A stretch of DNA of 9,965 bases from Deltaproteobacteria bacterium (GTDB taxonomy: Bacteria; Desulfobacterota; Syntrophorhabdia; Syntrophorhabdales; Syntrophorhabdaceae), in assembly GCA_003506795.1 (NCBI GenBank), contig DNYO01000152.1, positions 1 to 9,965 of the forward strand, read 5' to 3'. Shown here in pieces: positions 1-5,787 of this stretch. The number at the start of each line of letters is the position of its first letter. Within the stretch, counting starts at the first letter, position 1. The position numbers were made by a program, and so were the translations under genes. The notes beneath the pieces are model-generated. The model saw only the letters and a list, made by a program, of their open reading frames with translations. It ran no database searches and was not told the origin of the DNA.

Positions 1-57
1 CTGAAGACATCCTTCTAAGAGCCTCTCGTGGACCCTGAAGAGGGGCGGTGACAGGGA

Positions 58-537
58 TCATCTGCCACCCTTTAACACCCCGTTGTCATTCCAGATGTTT
101 CCATAGCTGCCGGCGTTGGCCAAAGATGTCCAGCGCGACACGTTCTTTTTCGTAATGCAGTAGCAGCTGAGCGTGGTGCCGACCATCCTGCAGCAGAAAC
201 ACGATTGTCTATAGCTGCCCAGGCTGGGAATGCCCACGCGGGTGCATTCGATTGTCCCGTTGCAGTTCTCGATGTCGCCTCGCTGGGCCAGGCACTGACT
301 GACGCTGCTGAACTGCGCCGGCTTCCAGCTGCCTTTGAGCGTTTTGCAGCTTGCGTTGAGTATCTTGTTCTGGGTTGCGGAGTAATTTATGTTTCTGCAC
401 GTTTTCGTGTAGGTGCCGGGGGGCGGCTGGTCCGCACCCAGGGCACTACCCGCTCCGAACACACAGACGGCCGCAAAACAAAACAGGATCAAGACGGTCT
501 TCAGCATGTCCCGGTGCGCTGTTTGCGTTCCTGTCAT
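58..537 (-). CDS. Secreted CVNH-domain (MVN-like) lectin, copy 1
   Basis: This is a 159-residue exported protein that probably binds high-mannose or related glycans outside the cytoplasm. Residues 11-35 look like a signal peptide (hydrophobic core ending ALGA, then DQPPPG). The mature part has the two-fold repeat of cyanovirin-N homologues: half A at about 41-98 (GTYTKTC, INYS, ASCKT, GDIENCNGTIEC) and half B at about 107-156 (GSYRQSC, CCRMVG, CYC, IWNDNGVLKG). The pattern resembles the Microcystis lectin MVN, including closely spaced cysteines in half B. Ten cysteines remain after cleavage, enough for five disulfides. The ATG at 537 was chosen because GGGAGGTG lies 6 bases upstream; a GTG at 546 overlaps that ribosome site. 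It is second in an operon, 37 bp after its paralogue. The fold is recognised by eye; the sugar ligand is inferred from the family. Confidence 0.82.
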   Translation of the reverse strand: MTGTQTAHRDMLKTVLILFCFAAVCVFGAGSALGADQPPPGTYTKTCRNINYSATQNKILNASCKTLKGSWKPAQFSSVSQCLAQRGDIENCNGTIECTRVGIPSLGSYRQSCFCCRMVGTTLSCYCITKKNVSRWTSLANAGSYGNIWNDNGVLKGGR

Positions 538-574
538 CTTCCGCACCTCCCTTTCAGGTTTCCCGCACGGGCCG

Positions 575-1048
575 CTACTTGCCTTTCAGCTTGCCGTTGT
601 CGTTCCAGATGTCCGAATAGGTACTCGCGTTGCTCAGGGTTGTCCACTTTGACTTGCCTTTCTTCGGATTGCAGTAGCATCCCAACGTGCTGCCGACCAT
701 CCTGCAGCACCAGCAGGACCTTTGATAGGAGCCCACGCTCGGGAGGTTGACCCCCGTGCACTCGAGCGTCCCGTCACAGTTGGAAATGTCACCGCCATTG
801 CTGATGCACTGGTTGGCGTTCTTCAGCTGCGTCGTATTGGATTTGCCGTCCATTTTCTTGCAGCTCGCGCTGGTTATTCTATCCGAGCTTTCGTTGTAGT
901 ATATGCCCGTGCACGTCTTCTTGTAACTGCCGTTGGGTGCAGTGTCCGCGCACGCATAACTCGCGCCGATGACGGAAACGACAGCAAAACAAAGCACCGC
1001 CAGTGAGACCTTCCACAGCACACAACACCACTTCCGCTCTTTTCCCAT
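575..1048 (-). CDS. Secreted CVNH-domain (MVN-like) lectin, copy 2
   Basis: This is a 157-residue paralogue of the neighbouring lectin; I count about 63 identities over 118 aligned mature positions. A signal peptide occupies residues 1-34 (basic GKERK, hydrophobic core, cleavage likely after YACA). CVNH half A spans about 40-97 (GSYKKTC, ASCKKMDG, GDISNCDGTLEC) and half B about 106-155 (GSYQRSC, CCRMVGS, CYC, IWNDNGKLKG). The ten mature cysteines (46, 63, 81, 91, 97, 112, 114, 115, 124, 126) all align with copy 1, so the disulfide pattern is conserved. AAGGAG lies 6 bases before the ATG. It is the first gene of the two-gene unit and has its own promoter. Lectin activity on mannose-rich glycans is a family inference. 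Conserved cysteines and divergent loops suggest both copies are selected and may differ in ligand. Confidence 0.83.
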   Translation of the reverse strand: MGKERKWCCVLWKVSLAVLCFAVVSVIGASYACADTAPNGSYKKTCTGIYYNESSDRITSASCKKMDGKSNTTQLKNANQCISNGGDISNCDGTLECTGVNLPSVGSYQRSCWCCRMVGSTLGCYCNPKKGKSKWTTLSNASTYSDIWNDNGKLKGK

Positions 1049-1075
1049 ACCTGTCTCCTTATCGTGTTTCCTTAA

Positions 1076-1104
1076 ATGATTCTCCGGAAGAGAAAATATG
1101 TCAA
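1076..1104 (-). promoter_or_regulatory. Sigma70-like promoter of the lectin operon
   Basis: Read on the minus strand, a perfect TTGACA (-35, at 1099-1104) is followed after exactly 17 bases by AATCAT (-10, at 1076-1081; 4 of 6 consensus matches). The -10 lies about 28 bases before the ATG of the first lectin gene. The placement fits transcription of both lectin genes from here and independently of the upstream redox gene. Confidence 0.6.
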
Positions 1105-1108
1105 GTGT

Positions 1109-1141
1109 TTTGAAGTTATCTTTGAGTTATCCTGAGTTATA
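1109..1141 (-). repeat. Three short direct repeats upstream of the lectin -35 box
   Basis: On the plus strand the units are TTTGAAGTTATC (1109-1120), TTTGAGTTATC (1121-1131) and CTGAGTTATA (1132-1141), sharing a core of TGA(A)GTTAT. They are head-to-tail at 10-12 bp spacing, about one helical turn, and end four bases from the -35 hexamer of the lectin promoter. OmpR/PhoB-type response regulators bind tandem repeats of this period beside the -35, so an activator site is a reasonable inference. The regulator is unknown. Confidence 0.5.
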
Positions 1142-1167
1142 CTAAGTGTGAAACAGAAATGAATTTT

Positions 1168-1995
1168 CTAAAGATAGTACTCCCGTTCTTTCCTCTCGCG
1201 GCACAATTCCTGGATTTTTCGCATAAGGAGAAGGAGCGCGGGCTCTATCAGTCTTCTTGCTCCCACGGGACATGCCTTGACGCAGGCGCAGCAGAGTATG
1301 CACTGTGATCTGTCCGTTTTTGTCACATCAATGCGGTCGATGGCGTTCTGGGGACAGGCCTCGATGCACACGTTGCACCTGGTGCATAGCGATTCATCGG
1401 TTTCGGGTGTGACGGGGGCGTTTTCCCGCATTTTCCTCAGTCGATAGAGGCCCTCCGGTTCAACGTACGGCCTGTGGCCGGGAACATGGATCGGCGCCGT
1501 CGCCTCAAGAGATTCGATGCGCAGGACTTTGTTCCTGATGGCCGAGCCAAATTCGCGGGCTGCCCGGAGGTCCTCCTCATCCGGTCGGCCCGTGGCCATG
1601 GGCAGGGCTTCGGTGGAATACGAATGCTCTCCGATAAAGGCGCCTGCGGCGATGGGAATGAATCCCCGTGCCACGGCAATATCATGCAGTTCGATCAGGG
1701 CGTCATCGTATGCACGGTTACCATAAACCACCAGGAGCACCGCGGGGGTCTTGTCGGCGGATATTTTCGTGAAGCAATCAATCGCCGGTTCTGGAATTCT
1801 CCCGTAGTAGACGGGCGCTGCGAGTATGACAACCTGATCACGAAAAACCCGTGAGATACCGGAGCGCTGCGACCTCTTTGTACAATCGAAAACTTCCACC
1901 CGCTCGCCGTGCATCCCAGCCGCTATGTTTTCAACGATTTTCCTCGTCGTTCCCGTAGGAGAAAAATAAACACACGTGATCGATTCAATATCCAT
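1168..1995 (-). CDS. EFR1-type flavodoxin / 2x[4Fe-4S] ferredoxin fusion
   Basis: This is a 275-residue cytoplasmic electron-transfer protein. The N-terminal half is flavodoxin-like: the FMN phosphate loop FSPTGTT is at residues 11-17 and a second flavin-contact region is near AAPVYYGRIPEP (59-70). The C-terminal part has two bacterial ferredoxin motifs, C204-x2-C207-x2-C210-x3-C214-P and C232-x2-C235-x2-C238-x3-C242-P, each able to hold one [4Fe-4S] cluster. This layout matches proteins annotated as 'EFR1 family ferrodoxin', frequent in anaerobes and of mostly unknown partner. The start is supported by AAAGGA 8 bases upstream and by the P-loop lying close to the N-terminus. No partner reductase or dehydrogenase is visible nearby, so its physiological donor and acceptor cannot be assigned. 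It is the gene upstream of the lectins, but 119 bp and a separate promoter lie between. Confidence 0.85.
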   Translation of the reverse strand: MDIESITCVYFSPTGTTRKIVENIAAGMHGERVEVFDCTKRSQRSGISRVFRDQVVILAAPVYYGRIPEPAIDCFTKISADKTPAVLLVVYGNRAYDDALIELHDIAVARGFIPIAAGAFIGEHSYSTEALPMATGRPDEEDLRAAREFGSAIRNKVLRIESLEATAPIHVPGHRPYVEPEGLYRLRKMRENAPVTPETDESLCTRCNVCIEACPQNAIDRIDVTKTDRSQCILCCACVKACPVGARRLIEPALLLLMRKIQELCRERKEREYYL

Positions 1996-2025
1996 AGGCA
2001 GATCCTTTCATCACGATCTGTCGCA

Positions 2026-2034
2026 AGTATACCA
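2026..2034 (-). promoter_or_regulatory. Extended -10 promoter element of the EFR1 gene
   Basis: On the minus strand this reads TGGTATACT: a TGn extension plus TATACT (5 of 6 matches to TATAAT), placed 30 bases before the start codon. No convincing -35 box is seen 17 bases further upstream, as is common for extended -10 promoters. Confidence 0.45.
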
Positions 2035-2203
2035 TTTCAGGACGGGTGCGAGACAGGTTTTTGCTGTTTCCTCTATTTCGAAATGAGTCGTTAAGATACT
2101 TGTTTTGCCGATATAGAAGAAAGCGGGGGGCCATCTGTTACGGGATAAACGTGAGACGTGCCTTCTGGGAACCAATATATGAATTTTGCCTTGCAGAATG
2201 CGC

Positions 2204-2216
2204 GTTATTGGATAAC
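2204..2216. promoter_or_regulatory. Small inverted repeat upstream of the BACON gene
   Basis: GTTAT-TGG-ATAAC is a perfect 5-bp inverted repeat ending 38 bases before the preferred ATG at 2255. It may be an operator or a leader hairpin for the downstream gene. It is short enough to occur by chance, so confidence is low. The rest of the 1996-2254 gap holds the EFR1 promoter, a 10-bp palindrome ATTTCGAAAT at 2075-2084, and no clear plus-strand -35/-10 pair. Confidence 0.25.
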
Positions 2217-2254
2217 AATTGAAAGGAAATATGACGAGGAGGTGGCAAGTCGGA

Positions 2255-3130
2255 ATGGAAAGAAAAACCTGTTTGTTTTGCAGTCTCGTATATTTTTCTC
2301 TTATGGCGATACTTTTCCTGGCCGGTGACGCTTTTAGCCAGGCTTGCGTGTACGAACTGAAGCCGACCAATCTCAAAGTAAAAGGCCATCTGGAGTACTA
2401 CTCCATAAAGGTGAAAACGCGCCCTGACTGCAGTTGGACAGCAGGATCCAGCAAAGACTGGGTCAACTTTCCCGCACCACCAAGTGGCAAAGGACCGGGC
2501 AGCTTCAAGGTGGAAGTCGCGGCCAATCCTACAGACATGAAGAGGGTGGCTCATGTTTTCATCGGTTCCAAGGGCATGACGATTACCCAGGAACCGATGG
2601 CATGCAGTTACGCTATCGGTCAAACCCAGGTAACCTTACCACCTGCACCTGGTTCTGGGCAGCTCCAGGTACAGACAGCTGGCGGCTGCCGCTGGATGGC
2701 AACGAGCAGCGCTCCTGAGTGGTTGACTCCCGCGCATACTTCAGGGCGTGGACCTGGCGTGATCCAGTATCATGTCAGCAGGTATTCGGGCACATCTGAC
2801 CGGAGAGGGCGGATCACCGTTGGGGGAAAGACCCTTGTTGTCCGGCAGGAGGGTTGCCGTTATTCATTATCTTCGACCCAGACACAGGTTCCTTCCAACG
2901 GGGGAACACGTGATTTTCAGGTTGCGTCTCAGCCAAGTTGCCCCTGGAGGGCGACGTGCACGGCGGATTGGATCAACATCACAAAACGCGATTCAAGTGG
3001 CGGCAATACCCTTGTCACCTTTAGTGTAAGTCCCAATACGTCAAATCAGAAGCGCTCTGCAACCATCCATGCCGCGGGAAAGAACTTCAGAGTTGATCAG
3101 AACGGTCAGCAGGCAGCCAGTGTTCAGTGA
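2255..3130 (+). CDS. Secreted triple BACON-like repeat protein
   Basis: This is a 291-residue exported protein made almost entirely of three tandem BACON-like beta-sandwich repeats (about 31-113, 116-199, 201-284), with no enzyme domain visible. A signal peptide covers residues 1-30 (MERKTC, hydrophobic core, FSQA cleavage). Each repeat opens with C-x-Y (31, 117, 201), then a C-x-W (59-61, 145-147, 229-231) followed by a second tryptophan (DWVNF, EWLTP, DWINI), a glycine-rich turn, and an ending like MTITQE, LVVRQE or FRVDQN. This fits the BACON pattern (C-W, S-x-W-I, G-x-x-x-x-V-x-Q). BACON modules are usually linked to carbohydrate or glycoprotein binding; here the ligand is unknown. The ATG at 2255 was chosen because a strong GAGGAGGTG precedes it and gives a standard signal peptide. 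An ATG at 2231 (weaker AAAGGA) and a TTG at 2219 are in frame alternatives. Confidence 0.8.
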   Translation: MERKTCLFCSLVYFSLMAILFLAGDAFSQACVYELKPTNLKVKGHLEYYSIKVKTRPDCSWTAGSSKDWVNFPAPPSGKGPGSFKVEVAANPTDMKRVAHVFIGSKGMTITQEPMACSYAIGQTQVTLPPAPGSGQLQVQTAGGCRWMATSSAPEWLTPAHTSGRGPGVIQYHVSRYSGTSDRRGRITVGGKTLVVRQEGCRYSLSSTQTQVPSNGGTRDFQVASQPSCPWRATCTADWINITKRDSSGGNTLVTFSVSPNTSNQKRSATIHAAGKNFRVDQNGQQAASVQ

Positions 3131-3168
3131 GGGAAACCCAGGTACCCCCGTGAGAGAGGAAGGCATTT

Positions 3169-4020
3169 TTATTGTCCGATCAGATGTTTATACCAGACGT
3201 TCATACTCTCTATTTGTCCCGAGATATTGGTGTTGTTGATAACCCTCCCCCCGTAGCGGTAGCCCGATCTCGCAAACGTGATATTCATTCCCGGGGATGA
3301 CGATCTGGCTATCGTGTAGGCTGCCTTTATGTTTCGGGCGCGCATCGCATCTTCCATTGTCGAGAGGAGGTGAATTGACACACTGTATCCCCTCCAGGCG
3401 GGGAGGGTTGCAAAATCTGTCATTTCGACATTTTCGTTCCCTGTATCCATCTCCGCCGCTGAAAGAGCGATAAGTCTCCCAAGCACCTCGCATCCGAAAT
3501 AGTCCACGTGCGTTTCCATTGAATGACGAAGATATGAGGGGTCGTTGATGGGAAATGGGTACGTTGGAAAAACACTGGAATAGATCTGCGCCATCTGCGA
3601 GGCGTCCTGGCGTGAGCATCTGCGCAAGGAAAAGCCGGGGGGCAGGTCCGTTACGGTTGCAGGTAAATTGTCCAGATAAATGTCCAGCAAGCTGTCCAGT
3701 GCAATGCAATTCTCCTCATGCGCTCGTTTCCCCGTCAGGTAGAACCCCAGGAAAACCGCCCCCACTGTCCCGTTGTAGAAACCGGGGATGCGCGCCTCCA
3801 CCTGAAAACCGTGGCGAAGAAAAACATCTTCCGCAGAATCAGGGACCTTTGCAAAAATCTTCGAATACCCGGCATCTGCCGCTTTCGAGATCAATCTTAC
3901 GGCGACCCTCTCGGGATCGGATCCGCCCAACTTCATCAGGTAGATCCGGTCATTGTAAAAACCATGCTGGACAAGAGAGCCTTCGATGTATTCGAGCGCG
4001 TCAACAGGTTTCTGGATCAT
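3169..4020 (-). CDS. ablB: Beta-lysine N6-acetyltransferase AblB
   Basis: This 283-residue cytoplasmic GNAT enzyme acetylates the epsilon-amino group of L-beta-lysine with acetyl-CoA, giving the compatible solute N-epsilon-acetyl-beta-lysine. The N-terminal region has the family-typical segment GSLVQHGFYNDRIYLMKL (residues 14-31). The GNAT-like part begins near residue 129 (FSLRRCSRQDASQM) and includes the cofactor-loop region LPAWRGYSVSIHLL (206-219) and the C-terminal block ARSSSPGMNITFARSGYRYG (238-257). The ATG at 4020 was chosen over in-frame starts at 4047 and 4101 because AGAAGG lies about 6 bases upstream, the overlap with ablA is only 20 bp, and the protein then begins just before the conserved block. 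The overlap with the aminomutase gene suggests translational coupling and strongly supports the assignment. It converges on the BACON gene with 38 bp between stops. Confidence 0.9.
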   Translation of the reverse strand: MIQKPVDALEYIEGSLVQHGFYNDRIYLMKLGGSDPERVAVRLISKAADAGYSKIFAKVPDSAEDVFLRHGFQVEARIPGFYNGTVGAVFLGFYLTGKRAHEENCIALDSLLDIYLDNLPATVTDLPPGFSLRRCSRQDASQMAQIYSSVFPTYPFPINDPSYLRHSMETHVDYFGCEVLGRLIALSAAEMDTGNENVEMTDFATLPAWRGYSVSIHLLSTMEDAMRARNIKAAYTIARSSSPGMNITFARSGYRYGGRVINNTNISGQIESMNVWYKHLIGQ

Positions 4021-5326
4021 CCGTTGACCTTCTGTTGTGCCTCTCATTTTCCACGGGAACGAGAACGGTCGTTTCGTCATGGTCGGCCAAAAGCCCTTCA
4101 ATGCCTATGCTCTTCTGTTCGATTGTTTCATCGAGGTCGAGTTGCAGATCGCAGGTCTGGCAGTCCCGGTCGCAGAAGGTGCGCTCGTAACAGTCCGGCT
4201 CCTTGTAGGTTGTTATGACCCCTTCGTAATTTCTGAGGACCACCTTATTCGTAGACCAGGAGATAAGGTAATTCGGCATGACGGGGATTTTCCCGCCGCC
4301 TCCCGGGGCATCGATGACATAGGTCGGAACGCAAAAACCACTGGTGTGTCCGATCAGACTTTCGAGGATTTCGATGCCTTTGCCAACCGGAGTGCGAAAA
4401 TGACCCAGTCCCTCAGATAGATCGCACTGATAAAGATAATAAGGGCGCACACGATTGGCCACCAGCTTGTGGACCAGAGACCTCATGATGCGCGGACAGT
4501 CATTGACCCCGGCCAGGAGCACGGATTGGTTACCCAGGGGAATCCCGGCATCAGCCAGTTTGGCAAGGGCCTGGCAGGAGGACGCCGTCAATTCGCGAGG
4601 ATGATTAAAATGCGTATTGATCCATAAGGGATGATGCTTCTTCAACATGTCTGCAAGGTTATCCGTGATGCGGTACGGCAGGATGACGGGAGTACGTGTT
4701 CCGATCCGAACTATATCTACGTGATCGATGTCGTCGAGTTCCGTGAGAATCCAATCAAGGGTATCATCCGACAGGAGGAACGGGTCGCCGCCGCTCAGCA
4801 AGACGTCCCGCACTTGCGGAGTTTTCCGGATATATTCGATCCCTGCCTGTATCTGGTCCCGGTCGGGAATGTTGTCAGGGTCGCCGACACGGCGCTTGCG
4901 CGTGCAGTGACGGCAGTACATCGCGCATCTATTGCTCACCAGGAAAAGCACCCTGTCTGGATAGCGGTGCGTGAGCCCCGGGACCGGGCTGTCTTCGTCT
5001 TCGTGGAGTGGATCGGGTATGTCATCCGAAGTGATATTCATCTCCAATGCAGACGGAAAGCTCTGCCGAAAGATCGGGTCGTTGTCCATATTTTTTACGT
5101 CAATAAGCGAGAGGTAATAGGGCGTTATCGACATCGGAAAGCGGTTCACCGTGTCCTCAAACTGTGCCCGCTTATTATCGGGCAGTTCTACCCCGAGCAT
5201 ATTTTCGAAGGTCTCCAGATCGCGAACACAATGTCTCAATTGCCATTTCCAGTTTTTCCACAGATTTTTAGTCACATCACCGTCAATCGCCTGTACGATC
5301 TGGTTCAGAGCTTCTGTCATGTGCAT
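4001..5326 (-). CDS. ablA: Lysine 2,3-aminomutase AblA (radical SAM)
   Basis: This 441-residue cytoplasmic radical-SAM/PLP enzyme moves the alpha-amino group of L-lysine to carbon 3, giving L-beta-lysine, the first step to N-epsilon-acetyl-beta-lysine. The CxxxCxxC cluster motif is C134-AMY-C138-RH-C141, within SNRCAMYCRHCTRKRRVG. LLSGGDPFLLSD (176-187) is the usual SAM-binding GGDP region. PGGGGK carries the likely PLP lysine K346. C277 (VNDCP) and the cluster C379, C385, C389, C392 resemble the zinc-binding cysteines of clostridial KamA. Length and motif order are full for the family. The ATG at 5326 has AAGGAG five bases upstream; an ATG two codons later is less well spaced. The downstream acetyltransferase distinguishes this as the osmolyte enzyme rather than part of lysine fermentation: no kamD/kamE or kdd genes are seen. 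EpmB-type activity is unlikely given the length and neighbour. Confidence 0.93.
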   Translation of the reverse strand: MHMTEALNQIVQAIDGDVTKNLWKNWKWQLRHCVRDLETFENMLGVELPDNKRAQFEDTVNRFPMSITPYYLSLIDVKNMDNDPIFRQSFPSALEMNITSDDIPDPLHEDEDSPVPGLTHRYPDRVLFLVSNRCAMYCRHCTRKRRVGDPDNIPDRDQIQAGIEYIRKTPQVRDVLLSGGDPFLLSDDTLDWILTELDDIDHVDIVRIGTRTPVILPYRITDNLADMLKKHHPLWINTHFNHPRELTASSCQALAKLADAGIPLGNQSVLLAGVNDCPRIMRSLVHKLVANRVRPYYLYQCDLSEGLGHFRTPVGKGIEILESLIGHTSGFCVPTYVIDAPGGGGKIPVMPNYLISWSTNKVVLRNYEGVITTYKEPDCYERTFCDRDCQTCDLQLDLDETIEQKSIGIEGLLADHDETTVLVPVENERHNRRSTDDPETC

Positions 5327-5390
5327 GTTCTCTCCTTATCTTCCGACCCGAAGCCCGGACTTTGGGGTTCGACTTGCTTGTTTTGTATCA

Positions 5391-5410
5391 CAGAAGCTCC
5401 TTACCTTCTG
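5391..5410 (-). promoter_or_regulatory. Hairpin in the probable ablA leader
   Basis: CAGAAG (5391-5396) pairs perfectly with CTTCTG (5405-5410) across an 8-base loop. Read on the ablA strand the loop is GTAAGGAG, resembling a ribosome-binding sequence. It lies 65-84 bases before the ablA start codon. It could be a leader RNA structure or an operator; function is inferred only from position and symmetry. Confidence 0.3.
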
Positions 5411-5444
5411 TTAAGCACGCTACTTTCGGGTAAAAAACCGAGAA

Positions 5445-5458
5445 TGTTCCAGGGAACA
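5445..5458. promoter_or_regulatory. 14-bp inverted repeat upstream of ablA
   Basis: TGTTCC-AG-GGAACA is a perfect 6-bp inverted repeat with a 2-base centre, about 120 bp before the ablA start and within the divergent ablA / transglycosylase region. The short centre disfavours an RNA hairpin and favours a dimeric repressor or activator site. A related but smaller repeat, GGGAA-AG-TTCCC, is at 5735-5746. Confidence 0.35.
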
Positions 5459-5581
5459 AGTGTAAAGACCATTTGCGTGCCTTGCGGGAAAAACGTTATC
5501 CTTCGAAAAACCTCATATGTAATTTGTTTAACATTCAAAAGCTATTCCGTTTGTTATCTTTAAAAAGAAAAGACTCTTCGG

Positions 5582-5598
5582 CCTATTGGCCTAATAGG
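5582..5598. repeat. Inverted repeat (6-bp stem) in the divergent region
   Basis: CCTATT and AATAGG pair perfectly around a 5-base loop GGCCT. It is not followed by a long T run on the plus strand and no gene reads into it from the left, so a rho-independent terminator is unlikely. It could be an operator or leader structure for the transglycosylase operon, or chance. Confidence 0.25.
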
Positions 5599-5787
5599 GG
5601 TTTATGATCAGATACTTTGTTATTTACTGTATTTTGGGCAAATTTTGGGGGTACGACATTTCCCCGCCTCGCCGTTCTTATCTCCTTTATTAAGAAAATT
5701 CGAAGAAAGTAAGCAATAAAGCGAAGTGTCTCCAGGGAAAGTTCCCGAGAAACGGGCGGATTGACCGGCATTACAAGGGGGCAATTT

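Larger units (their letters stand above)
5327..5787. other. Divergent intergenic region without a gene
   Basis: About 460 bp separate the start of ablA (minus) from the transglycosylase gene (plus). I see no credible gene: the open frames here on both strands are shadows without ribosome sites or recognisable protein sequence. It is AT-richer than its flanks, especially 5500-5720. It contains the ablA leader hairpin (5391-5410), the inverted repeat at 5445-5458, a 6-bp stem CCTATT/AATAGG at 5582-5598 and the small repeat at 5735-5746. No clear -35/-10 pair was found for the plus-strand gene. No riboswitch class was recognised; c-di-GMP-I and c-di-AMP (ydaO) core motifs were looked for and not found. 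Confidence 0.6.

Noticed and set aside
1..57. Possible terminator after the lectin operon (CCTCT and AGAGG arms on the minus strand).
   Set aside because: The stem is only 5 bp with a 12-base loop and no T run, so it is not supported.
2210..2220. GGATAACAATT, identical to part of the E. coli lac operator.
   Set aside because: Only 11 bases match, the other half-site is absent, and there is no lac-type gene nearby; treated as coincidence.
3131..3168. Possible bidirectional terminator between the convergent BACON and ablB genes.
   Set aside because: GGG/CCC runs and a T stretch are present, but no stable stem directly precedes the T stretch.
4631..5563. A 310-codon plus-strand frame opposite ablA.
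   Set aside because: It is antisense to a clearly conserved radical-SAM gene, and its product shows no signal, domain or composition of a real protein.
5327..5787. c-di-GMP-I or c-di-AMP (ydaO) riboswitch before ablA or the transglycosylase.
   Set aside because: The conserved core motifs of these classes could not be found on either strand.
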